From JANFXS01 sp022791155 (GTDB lineage: Bacteria; Bacillota; Clostridia; Lachnospirales; Anaerotignaceae), in assembly GCA_949743895.1 (NCBI GenBank), contig CATJUX010000066.1, forward strand, positions 1 through 25,050: DNA of 25,050 nucleotides. The letters run 5' to 3'. Below, one piece after another: positions 8,490 through 15,306 of this stretch (position 1 is its first letter; each line of letters starts with the position of its first letter). The translations under genes and the position numbers were made by a program. The notes under the pieces are model-generated. The model was not told the DNA's origin and made no database searches. It saw only the letters and a program-made list of their open reading frames with translations.

Positions 8490-9410
8490 ATGCAGCATAT
8501 ATATGACATGATAATTATAGGAGGCGGACCAGCAGGATATACGGCCGCTTTATACGCTTCACGTGCTGGATTAGACGTAATTTTAATAGAAAAAACTTCA
8601 GCTGGTGGTCAAATGATATTGACTGATGATATAGATAACTATCCCGGATTTGAAAATGGCGTTGATGGCTTCACACTAAGCGTGAAAATGCAAAAATGCG
8701 CTGAACGCTTTGGGGCAAAGACTGAATATAAGGAAGTTGTGTCTGTTGATTTTTCTGAGGAAATTAAGATAATAAAAACAGAAACTGAAATTTTTTGTGG
8801 AAAAACAGTTTTAATTTCGACAGGTGCAAACCCACGGGAATTGAGACTCCAAAATGAGCGTGAATTAATTGGCAAGGGTGTTCATTATTGTGCTCATTGT
8901 GACGGGAGATTTTATAAGGATAAAACGGTTATTGTTGCTGGAGGTGGAAACTCGGCCGCAACGGATGCTTTATATCTTTTGAACATTGCAAAGAAGGTGT
9001 ATATTGTTCACCGCCGGGACAAGCTTCGTGCTGATAATATATATCATGAGCCACTTATGAAGGCTGAAAATGTGGAATTCCTTTGGAACAAAACCATATC
9101 TGGATTTGTTGCTGATGATAGAATTGTTGGTGCAAAGATAAAAGATGTTGACACAGGAGTGGTTGAAGAAATTTTGTGTGACGGAATTTTTGTCAGCATA
9201 GGAAGAATTCCTGCAACAGAATTTTTGAATCAGGCTGTTGAGCTTGATGGAAATGGATATGTGATTGCTGATGAAAGCACAAAAACAAGCGCAGAGGGCG
9301 TTTTTGCTGCTGGAGACGTCAGAACAAAGGCGGTGCGCCAAATTGTCACTGCTGTTTCAGACGGCGCTGTGGCTGTTCATTTTGCAGAGGAATATATTTC
9401 AGGGCATTAG
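8490..9410 (+). CDS. trxB: Thioredoxin reductase (FAD/NADPH disulfide reductase)
   Basis: Low-molecular-weight flavoprotein that passes electrons from NADPH through FAD and a redox disulfide to thioredoxin, in the cytoplasm. Length 306 residues is normal. Seen: the FAD dinucleotide motif GGGPAG (11-16), the redox-active CAHC (134-137), the NADPH motif GGGNSA (151-156) followed by the phosphate-binding HRRDKLR (174-180), and the C-terminal FAD motif AAGDVRTKAVRQIVTA. The active-site variant CAHC replaces the more common CATC. No thioredoxin gene is adjacent, so thioredoxin-like partners must be elsewhere. AAGGTGA lies 7 bases before the ATG. It ends before a perfect terminator and is flanked on both sides by gene remnants. 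Confidence 0.94.
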   Translation: MQHIYDMIIIGGGPAGYTAALYASRAGLDVILIEKTSAGGQMILTDDIDNYPGFENGVDGFTLSVKMQKCAERFGAKTEYKEVVSVDFSEEIKIIKTETEIFCGKTVLISTGANPRELRLQNERELIGKGVHYCAHCDGRFYKDKTVIVAGGGNSAATDALYLLNIAKKVYIVHRRDKLRADNIYHEPLMKAENVEFLWNKTISGFVADDRIVGAKIKDVDTGVVEEILCDGIFVSIGRIPATEFLNQAVELDGNGYVIADESTKTSAEGVFAAGDVRTKAVRQIVTAVSDGAVAVHFAEEYISGH

Positions 9411-9573
9411 CTTGTTTTGTGAATAAACTTTTGTTTTGAAGCAATATAATATATAAGAAGTTTAAGCGACAATAAAAATATTTATTTTCTGAAAATAGAA
9501 TTGATATTAAAAATGTATTTTATGTTTGTATAAAATGAATGTAAAGCATGATTTAATTTCATACAAATTTTTT

Positions 9574-9599
9574 GCGGAACATTTATGTTCCGCTTTTTT
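9574..9599 (+). terminator. Intrinsic terminator downstream of trxB
   Basis: Perfect 8-bp stem GCGGAACA / TGTTCCGC with a TTTA loop and T6 immediately after. It lies ~165 bases after the trxB stop; the bases between (9411-9573) hold no gene I can support. Confidence 0.9.
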
Positions 9600-9723
9600 G
9601 ATTTTTAATTGAAAAGTCTAAGAAATGTTATATAATGTTTATAATTAATTTATATCTTCAGTTGAAAAAAAGAAATATAGGAATTCAAATTTGTTTATAG
9701 AAATTGTGAGAGAAGGGAACAAA

Positions 9724-9741
9724 ATGAAAAAACTGAGCTGA
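9724..9741 (+). pseudogene. Start of an interrupted small gene (strong RBS, ATG, stops after five codons)
   Basis: AGAAGGG precedes ATG 9724, but the frame ends after five codons (MKKLS then TGA). The same 12 bases (GAAAAAACTGAG) recur at 9970-9981, where the frame KKLSEAKRLAG... opens and encodes a membrane segment. Joined at this repeat, the two pieces would make a 37-residue membrane peptide with a proper start. Inferred: the original gene was split by the ~244 bases between the repeats, or the region was partly duplicated. Confidence 0.4.
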
Positions 9742-9815
9742 ACAATAGAGACAAATGTCACAAAAAATTGAAAGATCGTTTGGTGTATGCTTATATAAGA
9801 AGGATTAAAAAACAC

Positions 9816-9980
9816 ATGATTTGTTCGGATTGTCAGTGTGGCCAAATGACAGCTGACAACGAAACTAAGTTCTGGAAATGTGAAAATTGTGGCTATAAAC
9901 TTTCTGTTGATGAATTTGAAGATGACTATGTTTTTTGGTTTTGTGATGGCTGCAGTTCGGCAAGACGCAGAAAAAACTGA
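9816..9980 (+). CDS. Short zinc-ribbon protein, probably truncated or frameshifted
   Basis: From ATG 9816 the frame gives 54 residues with three CxxC pairs: CSDC and CENCG (one complete ribbon) and CDGC, followed by a basic run ARRRKN and a stop at 9978-9980. The order resembles the small clostridial proteins often labelled Sec23/Sec24 zinc-finger-containing, where WFCDxC is followed by a fourth Cys pair; that pair is missing. AGAAGGA lies ~11 bases upstream of the ATG. The frame is also open without a stop back to 9681 (a TTG at 9768 is possible). At 9971-9977 sits A AAA AAC in the register of a -1 slippery site; a -1 shift would fuse the ribbon to the membrane segment encoded next. A normal protein, a broken gene and a slippage product all remain possible. 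Confidence 0.5.
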   Translation: MICSDCQCGQMTADNETKFWKCENCGYKLSVDEFEDDYVFWFCDGCSSARRRKN

Positions 9981-10081
9981 GTGAAGCCAAAAGATTGGCT
10001 GGAATTGCTGTGATTTCTTTGGGAATTTCATGCATCATTTTGATGTTGTATAATAATATAAATAATTCTTCAAAGAGATGA
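9977..10081 (+). pseudogene. Frame-shifted membrane-segment tail of the zinc-ribbon cluster
   Basis: In the -1 frame relative to the zinc ribbon, 34 codons read LSEAKRLAGIAVISLGISCI and continue to ...NNSSKR, ending at TGA 10079-10081. This is a clear single transmembrane helix with basic residues before it. It has no start codon or ribosome binding site of its own; it needs either frameshifting from the ribbon gene or the distant ATG at 9724. Its TGA overlaps the next ATG (ATGA), a usual mark of translational coupling, which argues that this frame was once translated. Confidence 0.45.
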
Positions 10082-10207
10082 TGTTTCTGAACAACAAAAA
10101 ATAATGGAAGCATCAAGTTTTGGGTTGTGTTGCCATTTTGTTTTATTGCTCCAATGATGCTGCCAGAAATTGTTTGGTTTCACAAAGAATTTTTTGTGTT
10201 ATTATGA
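10078..10207 (+). pseudogene. Coupled small membrane-protein gene broken at an A6 run
   Basis: ATG 10078 overlaps the preceding stop as ATGA but the frame ends after eight codons at TAA 10102-10104. Shifting +1 within the A6 run at 10096-10101 opens a frame encoding NNGSIKFWVVLPFCFIAPMM and on to ...FFVLL, stopping at 10205-10207. The shifted product would be a ~42-residue protein with one or two hydrophobic segments. I recognise no family. Loss of one A restores a continuous gene, so decay or a sequence error at the run is likely. Confidence 0.4.
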
Positions 10208-10476
10208 TTCACCAGCATAAATTCTTGATGTATACAATAGTTGTTTTGAAATTAATCTTATATAAACGTGTTTGAATTTGACCGATAAAGGATAATCAAT
10301 TAAAATTGTATATATTGTTGCAAATTGATGCCTGTGGATTTGTATAATTCATATAATGATTTGATGTTGCCTTAAATATGTGTTACATAGCCATGGAGCA
10401 TAAATTTGAAAGTGATTGAAATGATTCAAAACAAAATGTTTGACAAAAGTTGATGACAATTTCAGTTAAGTGTTTT

Positions 10477-10484
10477 GGGAGGTG
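10477..10484 (+). promoter_or_regulatory. Ribosome binding site that points to an ATA start for lysR
   Basis: GGGAGGTG lies 8-15 bases before ATA 10492-10494. It is the only strong Shine-Dalgarno sequence near the gene, and it lies inside the extension made by the upstream ATG (10453), which itself has none. Confidence 0.6.
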
Positions 10485-10491
10485 TGTTAAA

Positions 10492-11397
10492 ATAGAGTTA
10501 AAGCAACTGGAATTCTTTTTGACATGTGCCGAATGCGGAAGTTTGGGAAAAGCGGCAATAAAATTATATACATCACAGCCAAACGTAAGCAAGGTTATAC
10601 GTTCGTTTGAAAATGAACTTGGCAGCCGCTTGTTTGAAAGAACAAGCAAGGGACTGAGACTGACGGCATATGGCAAATCGATATATGAATATGCCTTAAA
10701 TGTTGTTAAAAATGCCAATATTATATCAAGCATAAAACCGGCCAAAAATAGAAACACATTTTATGTTTCGACATATCAAAGCTATAGTATGGCTCAGATT
10801 TTAATTAATTTATATAAAGATATTCCCGACATAAACATTGAACATCGTCATGGAACGGTTGAGGAAATAATAACTCAAGTGGAGCAAGGAGTTTCTGAGC
10901 TGGGCGTATTATATGTGGCCCAAAACCGCTTAAATGCATTCTTAAATATTATATCTGGAAAAAAGCTTGAGTTTGTGACGCTTGGAAAGTTTGAAGCATG
11001 TGCATATGTTGGGCCAAACAGTCCATATTATCATAAAGAGTCGATAAATTTTGAACAGTTGGCTAAACTTAAATATGTAAGGGGGCTTAACGACTTTTTT
11101 TCTGTGGAAGACGGCCTTAAATTGTTTGATTTGGGTGCAATAAACATGGCTGACCTTCAGTCGGTTGTGCACACAAGCAGTGATCACCTTTCAACAGGAC
11201 TCATTTCACAAACGGATTTGGTTGAAATGGGAATAAATTTTGACTATCCAAACCAAAACAGATATGAATTGAAAAACCTGTCAATTGAAGGAGTGAATTC
11301 ATGTCTCGTTCTGGGTTATATTTCTGAGAAAGACCGCATTTTATCGGCATATGCTGCAAAGTTTATTGAATATATATTGGAAATTATAAATCCATAA
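10492..11397 (+). CDS. LysR-family transcriptional regulator
   Basis: About 302 residues from the ATA. The N-terminal winged helix-turn-helix is typical (ELKQLEFFLTCAECGSLGKA, then TSQPNVSKVIRSFENELG and LFERTSKGLRLTAYG). A periplasmic-binding-like effector domain fills residues ~90-300. LysR proteins almost always begin M-E-L-K-Q-L, and here those residues are encoded as ATA GAG TTA AAG, with GGGAGG correctly spaced before the ATA. ATG 10453 is the nearest standard start but adds 13 atypical residues and lacks a ribosome binding site. It lies upstream of and in the same direction as the dehydratase and cyclodeaminase genes, which it probably regulates; the co-inducer is unknown. Confidence 0.93.
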   Translation: MELKQLEFFLTCAECGSLGKAAIKLYTSQPNVSKVIRSFENELGSRLFERTSKGLRLTAYGKSIYEYALNVVKNANIISSIKPAKNRNTFYVSTYQSYSMAQILINLYKDIPDINIEHRHGTVEEIITQVEQGVSELGVLYVAQNRLNAFLNIISGKKLEFVTLGKFEACAYVGPNSPYYHKESINFEQLAKLKYVRGLNDFFSVEDGLKLFDLGAINMADLQSVVHTSSDHLSTGLISQTDLVEMGINFDYPNQNRYELKNLSIEGVNSCLVLGYISEKDRILSAYAAKFIEYILEIINP

Positions 11398-11411
11398 CAA
11401 TTTGTTATGGA
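11391..11411 (+). promoter_or_regulatory. LysR-type operator dyad overlapping the lysR stop codon
   Basis: A perfect inverted repeat TCCATAACA-ATT-TGTTATGGA. Its core TAACAATTTGTTA (11395-11407) is an exact T-N11-A motif, the recognised half-site pattern of LysR regulators. The centre (11401) is ~67 bases before the start point predicted from the candidate -10 box at 11456, matching the usual -65 recognition site. It could also fold as a weak hairpin ending the lysR transcript. Operator role is inferred. Confidence 0.55.
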
Positions 11412-11432
11412 TTTTGACATATATAATGATAA

Positions 11433-11461
11433 TTGCGTAGCGTCGAATTCCAAGTTATAAT
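11433..11461 (+). promoter_or_regulatory. Candidate promoter of the dehydratase-cyclodeaminase operon
   Basis: TATAAT at 11456-11461 is a perfect -10. The -35 at 17-base spacing is TTGCGT (11433-11438), a poor match, as expected for an activator-dependent promoter. The leader to the ATG at 11545 is ~77 bases and contains GGGAGGG. Confidence 0.5.
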
Positions 11462-11544
11462 GACATATGTAATCAGATATATTTGAAATTCTGATTTTTA
11501 ACTATCCAAAGTGATAGCAAGTATTTTTCGGGAGGGATTTTGCA

Positions 11545-12516
11545 ATGGAAAAAAATAGTGTGCACTTGAATGATGTTTGTGAAGCTGTTGAAAGGATAAA
11601 ACCTTATGTTGTACGCACACCTCTTGTGAGAGGAAAAACAATGGATGACTTTCTCGGGTGCCAAACATATTTGAAACCAGAAATGCTTCAGGTGACAGGC
11701 GCTTTCAAAATGAGAGGCGCCATGAACAAAATACTTTCTCTTTCGGAAGAAGAAAGAGCACGCGGAATTATATGCAGCTCTTCAGGAAACCATGGTCAGG
11801 CATGTGCGCTTGCTGGAAAAATGTTGGGAATACATGTTGCAGTTGTTTTGCCTGATGACACGCCGTCTATAAAAGTTGAAAAAATAAAAGAATATGGCGG
11901 AGAGGCTATCCTTGGGCCACGAGTTTATAAAGAACGTTGGGAAATGGTGAGCAAAATTCAGAAAGAAAATGGATATACAGTTGCTCATGGCTATGAAGAT
12001 TACTATGTTATGGCTGGACAGGGAACTATAGGGCTTGAAATACTTGAGGATTTGCCATATGTTGACACAGTTGTTGTTCCAGTTGGGGGTGGCGGACTTA
12101 TTTCAGGAATTGCAACAGCCATTAAAGAAGTGAATCCTAAGATCCGTGTTGTTGGTGTTCAGTCTGAATGTTGTGATGGATATGTTCAAAGCCGCATAGC
12201 TGGCAAAAAAGTTGTTGTTAAATGTTCAGACACTATAGCTGATGGAATTTGGTGCAGCACTCCTGCTGAAAATCCATATCCAATTATAGAGAAATATGTT
12301 GACGAGCTTGTTTCAGTTAGTGATGAGGACATTAAAACAGCGTTGAAACTTGTTGCCAAAGAAGCAAAACTTGTTGCTGAACCAACATCATGTGTTGGAA
12401 TTGCTGCAGTGATTGGAAAACAGCTCAAAGTTAAACCAGACGAGAAAGTGTGCTTTGTGCTTACATCTGGAAACTGGGACATTGATATGATTGGAGATAT
12501 ATTAAGCGAAAAATAA
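11545..12516 (+). CDS. PLP-dependent threonine/serine dehydratase-like enzyme (fold type II)
   Basis: 323 residues, the length of catabolic (TdcB-type) threonine dehydratases, serine racemases and the EutB-like enzymes; there is no C-terminal ACT regulatory domain as in IlvA. Seen: the PLP-binding Lys55 in TGAFKMRGA, the substrate-carboxylate loop SSSGNHGQ (78-85), the phosphate-binding GGGGL (181-185), and a C-terminal TSGNWD in the position of the usual S/TGGN cofactor-ring contact. The family removes water or ammonia from beta-substituted amino acids, giving an enamine/imine that becomes a 2-oxo acid. The gene pairs with an ornithine cyclodeaminase-family enzyme 45 bases downstream. That pairing occurs in ectoine degradation (EutB/EutC), but no other ectoine gene is present. 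GGAGGGA precedes the ATG. Confidence 0.88.
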   Translation: MEKNSVHLNDVCEAVERIKPYVVRTPLVRGKTMDDFLGCQTYLKPEMLQVTGAFKMRGAMNKILSLSEEERARGIICSSSGNHGQACALAGKMLGIHVAVVLPDDTPSIKVEKIKEYGGEAILGPRVYKERWEMVSKIQKENGYTVAHGYEDYYVMAGQGTIGLEILEDLPYVDTVVVPVGGGGLISGIATAIKEVNPKIRVVGVQSECCDGYVQSRIAGKKVVVKCSDTIADGIWCSTPAENPYPIIEKYVDELVSVSDEDIKTALKLVAKEAKLVAEPTSCVGIAAVIGKQLKVKPDEKVCFVLTSGNWDIDMIGDILSEK

Positions 12517-12561
12517 TATGTGAATGATATTCTAAAATTTTTGTGTAAAGGGTGATGGAAA

Positions 12562-13554
12562 ATGAAAACATTATTGTTAAATAAAAGTGATGTTGGAAGC
12601 CTTATAGATCTTGACTCTGTGCTTGCAGCTGTTGAAGATGGATACCGTTCTTTTAACAGAGGGCTTGTTGTTCAGCCTGATTTTATGACAATTGTTAAAC
12701 CAGGAACTCATTCAGGGTTTGACTTCAAAGGCGGCCTTGATTTAGGAGGCGGATACATAAACATAAAATCATCTTCAGGTGGCTATCCTGACAACCCTAA
12801 GCTTGGCCTTCCCACAGGAATGAACACGGTTTTCCTCTATGAAGCTGATACAAGCGCATTAAAATGTATCATGGACGGAACATGGATCACAGGGTGCCGC
12901 ACAGGGGCTGCCGGTGCAATATCTGTGAAATATCTTGCAAGAGAAGATGCAAGCAAACTTTGCATTATAGGCGGCGGAAATCAGGCACGCAGACAGCTTA
13001 GAGCAATTATGCGTGTGCGCAAACTTACAGAAGTTTATGTTTGGAGCTATGTAGAAGAAGAAATAAGTAAATATGTAGATGAAATGTCTAAGGAGACAGG
13101 GCTTAACATAATTGGCTGTGCCACAGCTGAAGAAGCTGTTAGAAATGCTGATATAGTTGTTACAGCAACAATAGGGCGCAAGGGGCCGCTGGTTCAAAGA
13201 CAGTGGATTAAACCAGGCACACATATTGTGGCTGTTGGAGCTGATATGCCGGACAAACAGGAGATGTTCTCTGATGTGTTTAAGGGCGCCAAAGTTGTGA
13301 ATGATTCAATTGAACTTTGCACAAAGCATGGTGAAACTCATCACCCTGTTGAGGAGGGAATTATAAAGAAAGAGGACATATATGCTGAAATTGGTGAGAT
13401 AATTCTCGGGGAAAAGCCAGGGCGTGAAAATTCAGAAGAAATTACAATTTTTGATACAGTTGGAATGGCTATTCAGGATAATGTTACAGCTGCTTTTCTT
13501 TATAAAGGAGCGCTTGAAAAAGGTCTTGGAGTTTGGTATGACTTTTTGGAATGA
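12562..13554 (+). CDS. Ornithine cyclodeaminase / mu-crystallin family enzyme
   Basis: 330 residues, normal for the family. Seen: the substrate-binding CRTGAAGA (112-119), the NAD(P)-binding IIGGGNQARRQL (135-146), VGADMPDKQE (the region bearing the catalytic-type Asp), and the C-terminal IFDTVGMAIQD. Members include ornithine cyclodeaminase (ornithine to proline), alanine dehydrogenase (archaeal type), ketimine reductases and EutC. The substrate cannot be fixed from sequence. Because its partner makes imines or 2-oxo acids, a reductive or deaminating step on the same amino acid is a reasonable inference. GGGTGATGG lies just before the ATG, and the 45-base gap to the dehydratase implies one transcript. 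Confidence 0.9.
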   Translation: MKTLLLNKSDVGSLIDLDSVLAAVEDGYRSFNRGLVVQPDFMTIVKPGTHSGFDFKGGLDLGGGYINIKSSSGGYPDNPKLGLPTGMNTVFLYEADTSALKCIMDGTWITGCRTGAAGAISVKYLAREDASKLCIIGGGNQARRQLRAIMRVRKLTEVYVWSYVEEEISKYVDEMSKETGLNIIGCATAEEAVRNADIVVTATIGRKGPLVQRQWIKPGTHIVAVGADMPDKQEMFSDVFKGAKVVNDSIELCTKHGETHHPVEEGIIKKEDIYAEIGEIILGEKPGRENSEEITIFDTVGMAIQDNVTAAFLYKGALEKGLGVWYDFLE

Positions 13555-13573
13555 AGAAATGAGTGTATTATTA

Positions 13574-13598
13574 ATTTGTGTTATTTTTTAACACAAAT
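13574..13598 (+). terminator. Hairpin after the cyclodeaminase gene
   Basis: ATTTGTGTT (13574-13582) pairs perfectly with AACACAAAT (13590-13598) around a T-rich 7-base loop. It is AT-rich and not followed by a T-run, so it is a modest terminator at best; the stronger hairpin just downstream may do the job. Confidence 0.45.
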
Positions 13599-13607
13599 AT
13601 AAATAAT

Positions 13608-13665
13608 GGTTGCTGAGAGACAGAGAGAAATCCCCATAACCCATTTGCTCTGTGGCTTGGCAACC
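13608..13665 (+). ncRNA. Unassigned long hairpin / possible structured RNA element
   Basis: GGTTGC (13608-13613) pairs with GCAACC (13660-13665), and ACAGAG (13620-13625) pairs with CTCTGT (13648-13653). The bases between can form U-G, G-U, A-U and G-C pairs plus two purine mismatches, so the stem is ~18 bp closed by a ~22-base loop containing ATCCCCATAACCC. AATTTTTATT follows, so it may act as a terminator. The loop and internal-loop pattern do not match a riboswitch class I can name; a GCUGAGA string recalls TPP sensors but the rest of that fold is missing. Confidence 0.4.
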
Positions 13666-13783
13666 AATTTTTATTGAAATTTATATTTTGAAAAAATATA
13701 TTATTAAATTAAATGTATTATATTGCATAATGATTAAAAATGTGATAGTGTTGATAAAAAATAATATAATTATTCATGTGTGA

Positions 13784-13801
13784 CGCCGGATAGTTCTGGC
13801 G
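13784..13801 (+). promoter_or_regulatory. GC-rich hairpin in the MATE gene leader
   Basis: CGCCGGA (13784-13790) pairs with TCTGGCG (13795-13801), one G-U, loop TAGT, followed by CTTTATT. A perfect TATAAT lies upstream at 13765-13770 but with no good -35 box. The hairpin ends 38 bases before the MATE start; it could be an attenuator or a weak terminator. Confidence 0.35.
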
Positions 13802-13838
13802 CTTTATTGCGTTCGAGATCATTTATGGGGGTGTTTTT

Positions 13839-15203
13839 TTGAGCAGTAAAAATAATATGGATATGTTGAATGGCCCTATTATCAGCAAACTTATAATTTT
13901 TTCAATTCCGATAATGCTGTCGGGCATATTGCAGTTGACCTTCAATGCAGCCGACACAATCATTGTTGGAAGGTATGCCGGAAGCGATTCACTGGCGGCT
14001 GTTGGAAGCACAGCGTCATTAATAAACCTGCTCATAAATTCGTTTATGGGGCTTTCGATAGGTGTGAATGTAATTACAGCCAAATTCATAGGAACGCAGG
14101 ATCAAAAAGGCATTGTTGAGACTGTTCACACAGCAATGGTTGTGAGCGTTATATGCGGATTTATATTGATTTTTATGGGACTTTTGTTTGCGCGGCCAAT
14201 GCTTGTTTTAATGGATTCCCCCGAAAATATTATTGACAAATCAACTTTATATTTAAGAATTTACTTTATTGGAATGCCAGTTACCATGATATATAATTTT
14301 GGAAGTGCGGTTTTAAGGGCTTTTGGAGACACAAAGCGCCCTCTTATATATCTTTCGGTTGGCGGAATTGTGAATGTAATACTTAATGTGTTTTTTGTTG
14401 TGTCGCTTGGTTTAGGCGTTGCAGGAGTTGGTCTGGCAACAGTTGTGTCTCAATGCATTTCAGCGGCTCTTATAGTCAGATGCTTTTTCAAAACAGATGA
14501 ACTTTACAAACTTAGCCTTTCGAAACTTAAAATATATAAACCAAGGTTTTTTCATATATGCAGGATTGGAATACCTGCCGGATTGCAAAGTACAGTTTTC
14601 TCTTTTTCAAATATAATAATACAATCGTCGGTTAACTCATTTGGTTCAGCTGTAATGGCTGGAAACTCAGCAGCAGCCAGTGTAGAAAACATACTATATA
14701 TATCAATGAACTGTTTTATGCATACAGCACTCACATTTTGCAGTCAAAATCTTGGGGCTGGAAAAATCAAAAGGATTAAAAGGGTTTTCATTGGGTGTTT
14801 AACCCTTGTTACATTGGTTGGCATTGCTGGTGGCTTCGTCATGAACATGTTTGCTGAAACGCTTATAGGGATCTATTCAAAAGATGCAGAAGTGATAAAA
14901 TATGGAATGATAAGATTCTCTTTTATATGTTCAACTTATTTTATATTGGGTGTGGCTGATACGACAACTGGTGCTTTAAGGGGCATTGGATATTCCATAT
15001 CATCAATGCTCATATCATTTTTCTGCATTTGTGGTTTGAGAATTTTGTTTATATACACTTATTTTCAAACACATAAAACATACATAGTTCTGTTTTGGTC
15101 ATATCCTATATCGTGGGTTGCAGCTTTTGTTGCAGAAATTTTGGTTTTCATTTATGGATATAGAAAAATTTCCTCTTATATTAAGGAAAGAGAAGCTTTG
15201 TGA
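13839..15203 (+). CDS. MATE-family multidrug/metabolite efflux transporter
   Basis: 454 residues with about 12 hydrophobic segments in two MatE halves. Family-like features include an N-terminal MLNGPIISKLIIFSIP, then NAADTIIVGRYAGSDSLAAVG, a conserved mid-region with FGDTKRPL in the loop before TM5, and GAGKIKRIKR opening the second half. MATE proteins export cationic drugs or metabolites using Na+ or H+ gradients; substrate is not readable. GGGGGTG lies ~6 bases before TTG 13839, which favours this start; the ATG at 13857 is an alternative giving MDMLNGP. The gene stands alone, ending at a terminator 18 bases after the stop. Confidence 0.94.
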   Translation: MSSKNNMDMLNGPIISKLIIFSIPIMLSGILQLTFNAADTIIVGRYAGSDSLAAVGSTASLINLLINSFMGLSIGVNVITAKFIGTQDQKGIVETVHTAMVVSVICGFILIFMGLLFARPMLVLMDSPENIIDKSTLYLRIYFIGMPVTMIYNFGSAVLRAFGDTKRPLIYLSVGGIVNVILNVFFVVSLGLGVAGVGLATVVSQCISAALIVRCFFKTDELYKLSLSKLKIYKPRFFHICRIGIPAGLQSTVFSFSNIIIQSSVNSFGSAVMAGNSAAASVENILYISMNCFMHTALTFCSQNLGAGKIKRIKRVFIGCLTLVTLVGIAGGFVMNMFAETLIGIYSKDAEVIKYGMIRFSFICSTYFILGVADTTTGALRGIGYSISSMLISFFCICGLRILFIYTYFQTHKTYIVLFWSYPISWVAAFVAEILVFIYGYRKISSYIKEREAL

Positions 15204-15221
15204 AAAAGCCATTTTTATATT

Positions 15222-15256
15222 ATGACTGGCGTGATAAAATGCGTCAGTCATTTTTT
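15222..15256 (+). terminator. Intrinsic terminator after the MATE gene
   Basis: ATGACTGGCG (15222-15231) pairs with CGTCAGTCAT (15242-15251), one G-U, 10-base loop, followed by T6. Confidence 0.88.
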
Positions 15257-15306
15257 GATGTGTTAATCAAGCTTTGTGTTATGTGTAATATTATTTTATA
15301 TAGAGA

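Noticed and set aside
11545..13554. Naming the enzyme pair eutB/eutC (ectoine degradation)
   Set aside because: No ectoine hydrolase, deacetylase, transaminase or transporter is nearby, and both families have many substrates; the general names are safer.
13608..13665. TPP or SAM riboswitch, suggested by GCTGAGA and by the terminal GGCAACC
   Set aside because: Neither the remaining TPP core nor the S-box core (GAUGAGAAG-type helices) is present, and the two strings pair with each other as one hairpin.
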